55,056 bases of DNA from an uncultured bacterium (GTDB lineage: Bacteria > Patescibacteriota > Microgenomatia > UBA1400 > UBA12108). The translations under genes were made by a program, and so were the position numbers. Of the stretch, positions 33,614-41,146 are shown one piece after another. Positions within the stretch are counted from its first letter, which is position 1; the number at the start of each line of letters is the position of its first letter. Location: assembly GCA_903945195.1 (NCBI GenBank), contig CAJAUT010000011.1:1-55056 (forward strand), given 5' to 3'. The notes beneath the pieces were generated by a model. The model had not been told where the DNA came from. It searched no databases and saw only the letters and a list, made by a program, of their open reading frames with translations.

Positions 33614-33973
33614 ACAAGCTTTGATAGAGAAGCAGTAAAACACTTGTCAGTGACACAAGAGATGAAGCGGTTGGTGCAAGACTTCACGTATGCCAGTGTT
33701 TGAATTACCCTCTGGAGCTTAAACCCTAACGAGAGTATCAATTAAGGTTTACGGGGAGGCCCGTGATAGCTGAAAGAGTGTGTCGGCATTGTCGGAGCAC
33801 TCGAAAATAAGCATTTATTGCAAAATTTCGAGTAGCATTCCAAGGAAACAGGAATGCTATTTTTGTAATAAGTGAAAAACAAGGTGGTACCGCGTGTGAT
33901 TAGAACCCTCGCCCTTGTCTATCCCTTTTAGGGTAGATGGGTGTGAGGGTTTTTTGGAAGGTGGTGATACAAG
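33614..33973 (+). promoter_or_regulatory. T-box riboswitch 2, candidate specifier UAC (Tyr)
   Basis: T-box AAGGTGGTACCGCG is at 33881-33894. Stem I is canonical: base AAGCT/AGCTT (33616 and 33716), AGTA on the 5' side (33634), upper helix AAACAC/GTGTTT, a distal loop with GGTGCAAG, and a 3' strand GAA-T-TAC. By the layout GAA-N-codon seen in known T-boxes, the specifier is TAC at 33706-33708, tyrosine. The base after it is C, where a purine is usual. Stem II-like GAGTG/CACTC and stem III TAGCATTCC/GGAATGCTA follow. It leads into the gene at 33974. Confidence 0.87.
33904..33955 (+). terminator. T-box 2 attenuator terminator
   Basis: AACCCTC pairs with GAGGGTT, with an inner TCTATCCC/GGGTAGA stem, then a T-run. 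Its 5' arm overlaps the CGCCCTT used by the antiterminator. Confidence 0.82.
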
Positions 33974-34363
33974 ATGAATACAATAGAAAGAAAAGAAGAA
34001 CCCTTAAGTCAAAGGGATCAGCTGTTATCTCAGGCACAATCATTACTCAATATTCCGATGAGCGAGAGTATGTCGGCTAGGGCAGTAGATGCTTTTTTTA
34101 GACGTCAGTTCGAGGCTGAAAGACTTTTAGCAATAGTCGCGTTGAGTGATAAGACTGAAGTCTCCATTTCACAAATGATACAGAGGAGTGCTGTTGAACA
34201 AAATGTTATAAGTAGCTTAATTGGGCAAGATAAAATCGAGCTAGCTAAAGAAATTGCTTTAGATCCTCAAAAAGGTCGGGCAGAAAATGCCAACTTATTT
34301 GAAAAAGCAGAGAAATGGATGGAGTCACAGAGAGAATTATCAGGATTTGTTGACTTCGAATAA
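33974..34363 (+). CDS. Orphan helical protein under T-box control
   Basis: 129 aa, almost all helix-forming, no membrane segment. LSQRDQLLSQAQSLLN, AVDAFFRRQFEAERLLAIVAL and ELAKEIALDPQKGRAENANLFEKAEKWMES are the main helices. It has no Tyr, Cys or His. AAGGTGGTG precedes the ATG. I recognise no family. If the UAC reading of its leader is right, it is made when tyrosyl-tRNA is uncharged, and its lack of tyrosine would let it be translated then. That link is inference. Confidence 0.6.
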   Translation: MNTIERKEEPLSQRDQLLSQAQSLLNIPMSESMSARAVDAFFRRQFEAERLLAIVALSDKTEVSISQMIQRSAVEQNVISSLIGQDKIELAKEIALDPQKGRAENANLFEKAEKWMESQRELSGFVDFE

Positions 34364-34386
34364 CTGATCAATCAATACAAACTAAG

Positions 34387-34432
34387 GATCCAAGTTTGAT
34401 ATTGATAGCTATATCTTGGTCAGAGCTTTTTT
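34387..34432 (+). terminator. Possible terminator after T-box gene 2
   Basis: GATCCAAG/CTTGGTC with inner GATAT/ATATC, then AGAGC and six T. The gap between stem and T-run makes it uncertain. Confidence 0.4.
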
Positions 34433-34471
34433 ATGCAAAACTAACCTATGATGTTTTCTAGGATATGTTAT

Positions 34472-34513
34472 CTCTATGGTTTCTACATCCTCAAATGGAA
34501 AAATCTCTCCTAA
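34472..34513 (+). repeat. Direct repeat, copy 2 (displaced 3' end of GT-C gene)
   Basis: Matches 32750-32791 at 39 of 42 bases and still reads LYGFYILKWKNLS then stop. It has no start codon or upstream coding part, so it is a remnant. Beyond the repeat and the hairpin above, 34364-34608 shows only a short tRNA T-arm-like stretch (rejected below) and the next gene's -10. Confidence 0.8.
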
Positions 34514-34595
34514 ATATACCTCCAATCATTAATAGGTTCGATCCCTACTCAGGAGTAATTGATATACCTTGATATATTTAACTTGTAAAGTAAGT

Positions 34596-34601
34596 TATAA
34601 T
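34596..34601 (+). promoter_or_regulatory. -10 hexamer of LMW-PTP-like gene
   Basis: TATAAT ends 8 nt before ATG 34609, predicting a leaderless or near-leaderless mRNA. Confidence 0.5.
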
Positions 34602-34608
34602 ATTTCGC

Positions 34609-35283
34609 ATGAAAAAAAATGAAAATGATATTGGACAGACCATATTTTCTCCTGGGTACTCATTAGACTACGAGGGAGAATGGAAATTACTAGAGCAGCT
34701 GCAAAAGCTAAATTTAGTATTTTGTTTTTGTGATGGCAATGCTTTTAGAAGTAGAGTTGGAAAGCTTATGCTTAATCGAAATGGTGTACCCGCGATTTCT
34801 GCAGCAGTTGGGGATATAACAAAACAACACAATAAAAGATTTCCCCCACCTTCTACATTGTCATTCTTGAGCGATGCAGGTAGTCCACAAGGAGAGTTGC
34901 GTATGTTCAGAGCTGAGCCAATGCGAATGGCTAGCGAATTAATGGTTGCATGCGCTGCACATATTCTGGCATATTGTCCAGCAGATCACCTCAAACATCT
35001 TATTGATTTGTCAGATCCACGTCTCCATTTACTGTATACTCCAGATCCAGTGACTCCAAGGGACTATCGTCAAACTTACGATCAGGTAGTCAGATGTACG
35101 GCTGATTTTTTTCATAAGCATTATCCTGACAGATCTGCAGCGATGACTATTAAGACTCCTACCTCTGCTATTATCTCTCAGAGGATTGCCACAGAAATGA
35201 GAAAGCTGAATTTCTCAATTGTTCCTTCAAGTTGGGGTAATCCACTAACATCATTCGATGCTTTATCTAATGAATTATTGTGA
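34609..35283 (+). CDS. Low-molecular-weight protein tyrosine phosphatase-like protein
   Basis: 224 aa. LVFCFCDGNAFRSRVGK contains a C-x5-R-S P-loop at Cys41-Arg47, spaced as CxGNxxRS in the LMW-PTP/arsenate reductase fold. LLYTPDPVTPRDYRQTYDQVV supplies the late Asp-Pro general-acid loop with a following helix. At 224 aa it is longer than the usual 150. The mid-region (LSDAGSPQGELRMFRAEPMRMASELMV) is helical. Close to a capsule-like locus, it could dephosphorylate a tyrosine kinase, but none is visible here. The gene is AT-rich and separated from the glycan operon. Confidence 0.6.
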   Translation: MKKNENDIGQTIFSPGYSLDYEGEWKLLEQLQKLNLVFCFCDGNAFRSRVGKLMLNRNGVPAISAAVGDITKQHNKRFPPPSTLSFLSDAGSPQGELRMFRAEPMRMASELMVACAAHILAYCPADHLKHLIDLSDPRLHLLYTPDPVTPRDYRQTYDQVVRCTADFFHKHYPDRSAAMTIKTPTSAIISQRIATEMRKLNFSIVPSSWGNPLTSFDALSNELL

Positions 35284-35326
35284 ACTGCAATTTTTAAAGA
35301 TGGTATAGTTTATAGATCAATTGCGG

Positions 35327-35332
35327 TACAAT
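35327..35332 (+). promoter_or_regulatory. -10 hexamer of leaderless acetyltransferase promoter
   Basis: TACAAT ends 7 nt before ATG 35339. This would open the long operon to about 47.9 kb. Confidence 0.5.
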
Positions 35333-35338
35333 TGCTCT

Positions 35339-35944
35339 ATGAGCTTCCCAATCAAAGATAAACATGGCAAAAACTTGACCTGGGGCCAGGGTATCTCAAA
35401 GATCTCTACCAGATTTGGTTCTTATTTCCTAGACTTTGAGCTTATGCTCCTCAATCTGACTACCCTTATTCCTCTCCACTCTGTCCGCAATTTCTTCTGG
35501 AAACTAGCTGGTATGCAGATAGGCTGTTGTAGTACTCTCCACACTGGTGTCCGCGTCTTTGACCCCCGCGGCATTTCCGTTGGCGAAGGCACTATCATTG
35601 GCTACGGTACTTTTATCGATGGTAGAGACAGTGTAAAAATCGGCAGTCACACAGATATCGCTTCAGAAGTAATGATCTATAGTAGCGAACATGACCTATC
35701 TAGTCCCGAGTTTGCAGCTGTTCTTGCCCCAGTCACTATCGGAGATTATGTCTTCATAGGTCCGAGGGCCATCATCCTGGCTGGGGTCAATATTGGAGAC
35801 GGGGCAGTAGTAGCAGCTGGTGCTGTAGTGACTAAAGATGTCGCTCCATATACTATAGTAGGTGGCGTGCCAGCCAAAGAGATAGGGGAGCGAAAGTTAA
35901 AAGATCCACATTACAAATTAGGGAGATTTAAACTCTTTCAATAA
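35339..35944 (+). CDS. Left-handed beta-helix acetyltransferase
   Basis: 201 aa from ATG 35339; the track's TTG 35321 lies upstream of the -10 box. Hexapeptide repeats run from about residue 65 to 180 ([47 protein letters not shown]), and the C-terminus [12 protein letters not shown] is typical of maltose/galactoside O-acetyltransferase relatives. A short hydrophobic helix near the N-terminus may touch the membrane. It would O-acetylate a sugar of the glycan with acetyl-CoA. Confidence 0.8.
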   Translation: MSFPIKDKHGKNLTWGQGISKISTRFGSYFLDFELMLLNLTTLIPLHSVRNFFWKLAGMQIGCCSTLHTGVRVFDPRGISVGEGTIIGYGTFIDGRDSVKIGSHTDIASEVMIYSSEHDLSSPEFAAVLAPVTIGDYVFIGPRAIILAGVNIGDGAVVAAGAVVTKDVAPYTIVGGVPAKEIGERKLKDPHYKLGRFKLFQ

Positions 35945-35945
35945 T

Positions 35946-36863
35946 ATGAACAAGCCACTAGTTTCGGTCATCATGGTTTCATACAACACTCGTGACTACA
36001 CCGTCAAAGCGATGAAGACTGCCCTGGATAGTAAAGGTTTTAAAGAGGGACAGGTCGAAGTCATCATGATCGACAACAATAGTCCAGATGATAGCGTACA
36101 GTACACCAAAAAACATTTGCCAAGCGTAAAAGTAATAGCCAACAAAGAAAATCGTGGCTTTGGTGGTGGCAACAACCAAGGTGCCGAAATAGCTAAAGGC
36201 AAATATCTCCTACTTTTAAATCCAGATGCATTTTTAGCCCCTGACTCGCTACGTATCATGGTAGACATCATGGAAAAGAGGGTAGATGTCGTCTCAGTAG
36301 GTCCACAACTGCGGTTTGTAGATGATGCTATGCAGCAGTCCTGCGGATACTTGCCTACACCACTTCGCGTCACCGCCTGGATGTGGTGGCTAGACAAAAT
36401 CCCAGGAGTCAAAAAACTTTTCAAAGAACCATATCATGTCTTTGATCTAGACTGGCACAAAAAAGATCACTATCCAGAATGGCTCATGGGTGCTTGCATC
36501 ATGTTTAGAAAAGAAGAGTTTTTAACTGCTGGTGGCTTTGACGACAAGATCTTTATGTACGCCGAAGAAGTGGAGTTGTATCGCAGGCTCAAAGAAAGTC
36601 TAGGTAAAAAAGTCTTCTTTACGACCGCTACCAAGGTAGTCCATGTCGGTAGTGTTAGTACCAAAAAAGCCAATGCCTATCGCCTCGCATTTGAACTCCA
36701 AGGTATCGAGTACATCTACAAAAAACATTACCCACATCTCTTATGGTATATCCAGTTTGTGATCGACGTAGGCGTCCTCATGCGTTTAGCCTTGTTTAGT
36801 CTCATCCCTAGTCGCCGTGATACGCTGGTTGAATACAAAAAATACTGGAACCGGGCCAAATGA
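35946..36863 (+). CDS. Glycosyltransferase family 2 (rhamnosyltransferase-like)
   Basis: 305 aa. VSVIMVSYNTRDYTVKAM, VIMIDNNSPDDSVQY, NRGFGGGNNQGAE and LLLLNPDAFLAPDSL are the core motifs. A membrane-associating C-terminal segment follows WYIQFVIDVGVLMRLAL. LMGACIMFRKEEF is the acceptor-side loop of rhamnosyltransferase-type GT2s. It overlaps the next gene (ATGA). Confidence 0.85.
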   Translation: MNKPLVSVIMVSYNTRDYTVKAMKTALDSKGFKEGQVEVIMIDNNSPDDSVQYTKKHLPSVKVIANKENRGFGGGNNQGAEIAKGKYLLLLNPDAFLAPDSLRIMVDIMEKRVDVVSVGPQLRFVDDAMQQSCGYLPTPLRVTAWMWWLDKIPGVKKLFKEPYHVFDLDWHKKDHYPEWLMGACIMFRKEEFLTAGGFDDKIFMYAEEVELYRRLKESLGKKVFFTTATKVVHVGSVSTKKANAYRLAFELQGIEYIYKKHYPHLLWYIQFVIDVGVLMRLALFSLIPSRRDTLVEYKKYWNRAK

Positions 36864-38506
36864 AAAAAATCCTGAGTTGGTTAGACGACAATCTCCTGAC
36901 GCTCCTGACAGGTTTCCTCATCGTCATGATCCCTTTGTACCCAAAGATTCCGCTTGCCGAACTCATCCAGGGTTATATAGTGCGTATGCGTCTAGAAGAT
37001 CTACTAGTTATGGGTACTTTTGCACTTTTCCTTGTGCAGCTAGCACGCAAAAAGATCACCTTCCCCAAAAACATGATAGGCAAAGTCATGTTGGTATATT
37101 TGGTTTTTGGATTTTTGTCCGTCCTCTCTGCGATCTACATAACCCAATCTGTGCCAATGGAAAAAGCCCACATCTTGAAAATCTGGCTGCACTGGTTCCG
37201 TAGGATCGAATATTTCTCGCTCTTCTTTGTGACATATGCTGCTATCCGCACCAAAAAAGATCTACTACTGTTAGCCAAAGTAGCCTTTGTCACCTTTGTA
37301 GGAGTCATCCTTTATGGTATCGGACAAAAGTATTTTTATTTCCCTGCTTTTTCCACGATGAATAGAGAGTTTAGTAAAGGTGTCCGTCTTTACCTCCAGC
37401 CAAATAGTAGATTACTTTCTACTTTTGGCGGGCACTATGACCTAGCAGGGTACCTCATGATGATCATTACCTTTACCTTGCCTGCTGCTTGGCTCACCAC
37501 CAAAAAATGGCTCAAAACATTGCTATATATTACTTCACTTATCGCTTATTGGTGTCTGGTCCTTACCACCTCACGCACTTCATTTATTGGATTTATTGTT
37601 GGGATTTCTGTAGTAGCTGCGCTCCTTATAAAATCCAAAGGCTGGGGCTGGTCGCTAAAGAAATGGTTTATCACTATGGCAGTGAGTTTTATGATCATGT
37701 TTACCTTTAGCAATTTACTAGAGAGATTCTTGCAGGTACTGCCAAACAAAGAGATGAGAGACAATATCCTCGCTCTGCAGCAGGTTATCAATCAGCCTTT
37801 TGTCACCGAGCCTCAAGACAGTCAAAATGTGGCAGAACTTCCCTCCCTATTTGCTTTCCTATTTAAAAATGAGCCTCTCAAGCCCATTGATCTGACTGAT
37901 GCAGAAAAGACTCAGCTAGAGATCGTTGCTTCAAGTTCCGATATGCCACCTAGTCCAGTCAAACCTACTCCAAAACCGATTTTGCCATCAGACGTAACCG
38001 AAGAATCCGAAAATATCCGCAAAGAAACTGCCGAGGATGCGGGTATGACCTACACTGGTCCACAGTACTCTGCCAATGCTCTCAAATATGGTCTCTCTAT
38101 GGGTATCAGACTAGATGCCTTGTGGCCACAAGCCATCAAAGGTTTTATGAGCAATCCGATCTTGGGTAGCGGTTATTCGACGCTCGTTAAATCAAATGTA
38201 GGTGAGTTTACCTACGCCGAGTCGACAGACAATGATTATCTGCGCATGTTAGGGGAGACCGGGCTCCTTGGTACTATCGCCTTTTTATATATCATTTATC
38301 TAGTCATCAAATATGCCTATCTCAATCTCTCAGATTCAAATCAGATGACCACGATTTTAAGCCTTGGCGCCATTGGTGCTACCGTCGCTATGTTAGTCAC
38401 AGCCACCTATATAGACATCTTTGAATCATCAAAAGTTGCTTACGTTTATTGGATGATTGCGGCCACGGTCGCCTACATTTATGACCATCAAAAGCCAGCT
38501 AAATAA
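36860..38506 (+). CDS. O-antigen ligase/polymerase-like membrane protein
   Basis: 548 aa, about 11-12 membrane helices. An outer domain of about 110 residues (residues 295-400) lies before the final helices. NPILGSGYSTLVKSN and AESTDNDYLRMLGETGLLG form the Wzy_C motif with the conserved His/Arg-type loop region. It would polymerise or ligate undecaprenyl-linked glycan outside the membrane. The Pro-rich linker (PPSPVKPTPKPILPS) within the outer domain is unusual. It begins with an ATGA overlap and ends over the next gene. Confidence 0.8.
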   Translation: MKKILSWLDDNLLTLLTGFLIVMIPLYPKIPLAELIQGYIVRMRLEDLLVMGTFALFLVQLARKKITFPKNMIGKVMLVYLVFGFLSVLSAIYITQSVPMEKAHILKIWLHWFRRIEYFSLFFVTYAAIRTKKDLLLLAKVAFVTFVGVILYGIGQKYFYFPAFSTMNREFSKGVRLYLQPNSRLLSTFGGHYDLAGYLMMIITFTLPAAWLTTKKWLKTLLYITSLIAYWCLVLTTSRTSFIGFIVGISVVAALLIKSKGWGWSLKKWFITMAVSFMIMFTFSNLLERFLQVLPNKEMRDNILALQQVINQPFVTEPQDSQNVAELPSLFAFLFKNEPLKPIDLTDAEKTQLEIVASSSDMPPSPVKPTPKPILPSDVTEESENIRKETAEDAGMTYTGPQYSANALKYGLSMGIRLDALWPQAIKGFMSNPILGSGYSTLVKSNVGEFTYAESTDNDYLRMLGETGLLGTIAFLYIIYLVIKYAYLNLSDSNQMTTILSLGAIGATVAMLVTATYIDIFESSKVAYVYWMIAATVAYIYDHQKPAK

Positions 38507-39923
38507 ACTCCACTTATTATTACTAGCAGCTATCCTGATCTTGGGGGTATTCCTACGTAGTTACAAAATCCATGAGTATCTAGGTGACTGGCATAGTTGG
38601 CGCCAAGTAGATACCGCGAGCGTCGCCAAAGAATATGTCAAAGCGGGCAAGATCGATCTCTTGCACCCTACATTCCATGATTTATCTAGCATTCCTTCAG
38701 GACTAGACAATCCTGCTGGGTATCGCATGGTAGAGTTTCCGCTGCGCGATGGTTTACACGCTTTTATTGCTATGCAGTTCCCCGGCCTTGGATTTCTAGA
38801 GATTGGTCGGGGTCTGTCTATCCTTTTTTCATCTCTTACCATTGTCGCTATCTACCTGATTGTTTACCCTTTGTCTGGTCCACTTGCAGCATTGTCGTCT
38901 GCTTTTGTCTATGCTATTTTGCCCTACAACATGTTTTATGGTCGCGTCATCCTGCCTGAGCCCATGCTTGTCATGTTTACCATGTATACGCTCTATTTCT
39001 ACATAAAATATTGCGACACAGGAAAACTGGAGTACTGGATCACCGGATTACTCGCATTCTCAGCTGCTCTCTTGCTAAAACCTACCTCTCTCATCATCTT
39101 GCTCCCAATGGTCGGCTACTTTTTTGCAAGCTCAAACAAATCTCTCAAATTATTTTTTACCTCGATAGTTCTCCCACTACTTGCCATCATCCCTTATGTA
39201 TTGTGGCGTAAACATATCGCTATCTACCCAGCAGGTATCCCAGCTAGTGCTTGGCTCTTCAATAGTAATGGAATTCGCTTTAAAGGATCCTGGTTCAAAT
39301 GGCTATTTGGCGATCGCATCGGTAAGATGATCTTAGGTTACTGGGGACTCATCCCACTTGGCTTTGGTTTGTCCAAGTTAGGCGAAAATAAAAAAGAAAC
39401 TCTAGTTTATGGCGGTCTCCTGCTGGGCTCACTTGCTTACCTCTCTGTCATCGCCACAGGCAATGTCCAGCACGATTATTATCAGATCCAGATCATGCCC
39501 ACGATCGCGATTCTAGTAGGTGTAGGTATCTCTTATATGATCTCTCTAAAAAAAGGTCTAGCCAAAATATTTGCAGTTCTACTCACTACTTTTATCCTAG
39601 GTTTGTCATGCGCTTTGTCATGGTACGAACTCAAAGGCTTTTTCTGGGTCAACAATAGAGCCATGGTAGAAGCAGGTATCTATATAGACCAAAATACTCC
39701 AAAAGACTCTCTAGTGATTGCGCCTTATCAGGGCGATACTGCTTTCTTGTATCAGACAAATAGGCGTGGCTGGCCGATCGGCGGAGAGATAGACAAAAAA
39801 ATCAAAGCAGGAGCTACCTATTACGTCACGACTACTAGGGATCAAGAATTCAACGAGCTTAAATCCAAATATAAAGTCATTATCGAAAACGACAGGTATT
39901 CAGTAATAGATTTAACCAAATAA
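38481..39923 (+). CDS. GT39/ArnT-like membrane glycosyltransferase
   Basis: 480 aa from ATG 38481; the track's TTG 38457 adds eight residues. EYLGDWHSWRQVDTASVAKEY gives the Asp-containing loop after helix 1, and YGRVILPEPMLVMFT the third motif. About 11 membrane helices. It overlaps the ligase-like gene by 26 nt. Its stop TAA is the first part of the nonamer array in front of the GT4 gene. Confidence 0.68.
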   Translation: MTIKSQLNKLHLLLLAAILILGVFLRSYKIHEYLGDWHSWRQVDTASVAKEYVKAGKIDLLHPTFHDLSSIPSGLDNPAGYRMVEFPLRDGLHAFIAMQFPGLGFLEIGRGLSILFSSLTIVAIYLIVYPLSGPLAALSSAFVYAILPYNMFYGRVILPEPMLVMFTMYTLYFYIKYCDTGKLEYWITGLLAFSAALLLKPTSLIILLPMVGYFFASSNKSLKLFFTSIVLPLLAIIPYVLWRKHIAIYPAGIPASAWLFNSNGIRFKGSWFKWLFGDRIGKMILGYWGLIPLGFGLSKLGENKKETLVYGGLLLGSLAYLSVIATGNVQHDYYQIQIMPTIAILVGVGISYMISLKKGLAKIFAVLLTTFILGLSCALSWYELKGFFWVNNRAMVEAGIYIDQNTPKDSLVIAPYQGDTAFLYQTNRRGWPIGGEIDKKIKAGATYYVTTTRDQEFNELKSKYKVIIENDRYSVIDLTK

Positions 39924-39958
39924 CTTTATGAACTTTATAAACTTGATGGACTTTAAAC
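39923..39958 (+). repeat. Nonamer tandem repeat at a GT4 start
   Basis: ACTTTATGA, ACTTTATAA, ACTTGATGG, ACTTTAAAC, then TATAATATG with the start codon at 39965. Confidence 0.75.
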
Positions 39959-39964
39959 TATAAT

Positions 39965-41146
39965 ATGAAAGTCCTCATGCTTACTCCATATCTCCCGTAC
40001 CCCCTAGTTTCTGGCGGTCAGATCCGCACCTACAACCTCCTCAAACATTTATCCAAACATCACGAGATCACTTTGTTCTCTCTGATTAAAGATGAGTCTG
40101 AAAGGGAGCATCTAAGCGAGCTTCACAAATACTGTAAAAATATCCAGCTTTTCAAACGCACTAAAAATCCTTTTGTCTTGCGCAATATCTTGCTGGCTGG
40201 TTTTTCCTCTTATCCCTTTGTGGTCACTCGCAACCTCCCACTCAATATGAAAAAAGCTGTAGGTGACGAACTTGCTCGTGGGAGTTACGACCTGATCCAC
40301 GCCGAGACCTTTTACATGATGCCAAATATTCCACACACCAAAGTGCCTATCATCTTGGCAGAGCAAACTATCGAATATCTAGGCTATCAAGATTACATGA
40401 AAAAAGCCAACCCAATTCTGAGACCTCTGTTAAAAATTGATATAAACAAAATCAAGTATTGGGAGCGATACTTCTGGCAAAAAGCCGACAAGCTCATCAC
40501 CATGTCTAGTGAAGACAAAGAGTTTATCGAGCGGGTGCTTGGTAAGCCTCAAAACATCTCGGTCGTAGCAAATGGAGTAGATCTAGATTTCTTTTCTAAA
40601 GTCAAAAAGAATTTACCATATGATCCCACCGTCTTATTTGTAGGGACCTTTAAATGGCTCCCAAATATCGAAGCGGTAGACGAAATAGTCAAAAAAATTT
40701 GGCCCCTCATCCTCCAAAAACTCCCAAGTGCCAAACTCAAAATCGTCGGCTTTTCACCTACAGAAAAAATAAAAGGTTATGCCAGTGACTCCGTAGAGGT
40801 CCTAGGCGGAATAGAAGATATCAGACAAGCATTTGCAGGCGCTCACGCGCTTCTGGCCCCTATCCGTAGCGGAAAAGGCACTAGATATAAAGTCCTAGAG
40901 GCCATGATCACAGGGACTCCTGTGGTAGCAACTACCTTGGCTGCAGAAGGACTAGACTTAAAGCATGGAGAAAACGTACTGATCGCAGATTCATCGGCAA
41001 ATCTAGCCGCAGCTACAGTTAGACTCCTCGAAGACAACGTATTGCAAAAGAAACTAGCTGTTGCGGGACAGAGTCTGGTCAAAAAAGGTTATAGTTGGGA
41101 TACAATAGCCAAAGATCTAGACAAAGTTTATAAGGAATTTATATGA
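39965..41146 (+). CDS. Glycosyltransferase family 4
   Basis: 393 aa. MKVLMLTPYLPYPLVSGGQIRTYN is the N-terminal loop shared with the TIGR03087-like group, ILAEQTIEYLGYQDYM the acceptor helix, TFKWLPNIEAVDEIVK the donor-side strand, and IRSGKGTRYKVLEAMITGTPVVAT the E-x7-E region. It starts at the end of a nonamer array and overlaps the next gene (ATGA). Confidence 0.87.
   Translation: MKVLMLTPYLPYPLVSGGQIRTYNLLKHLSKHHEITLFSLIKDESEREHLSELHKYCKNIQLFKRTKNPFVLRNILLAGFSSYPFVVTRNLPLNMKKAVGDELARGSYDLIHAETFYMMPNIPHTKVPIILAEQTIEYLGYQDYMKKANPILRPLLKIDINKIKYWERYFWQKADKLITMSSEDKEFIERVLGKPQNISVVANGVDLDFFSKVKKNLPYDPTVLFVGTFKWLPNIEAVDEIVKKIWPLILQKLPSAKLKIVGFSPTEKIKGYASDSVEVLGGIEDIRQAFAGAHALLAPIRSGKGTRYKVLEAMITGTPVVATTLAAEGLDLKHGENVLIADSSANLAAATVRLLEDNVLQKKLAVAGQSLVKKGYSWDTIAKDLDKVYKEFI

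Noticed and set aside
34530-34552. tRNA T-arm-like GGTTCGATCCC after the duplicated gene end
   Set aside because: Only the T-arm-like part is present. No acceptor, D or anticodon arms can be placed within 75 nt upstream, so it is not called as a tRNA. It might be a remnant at an insertion site.
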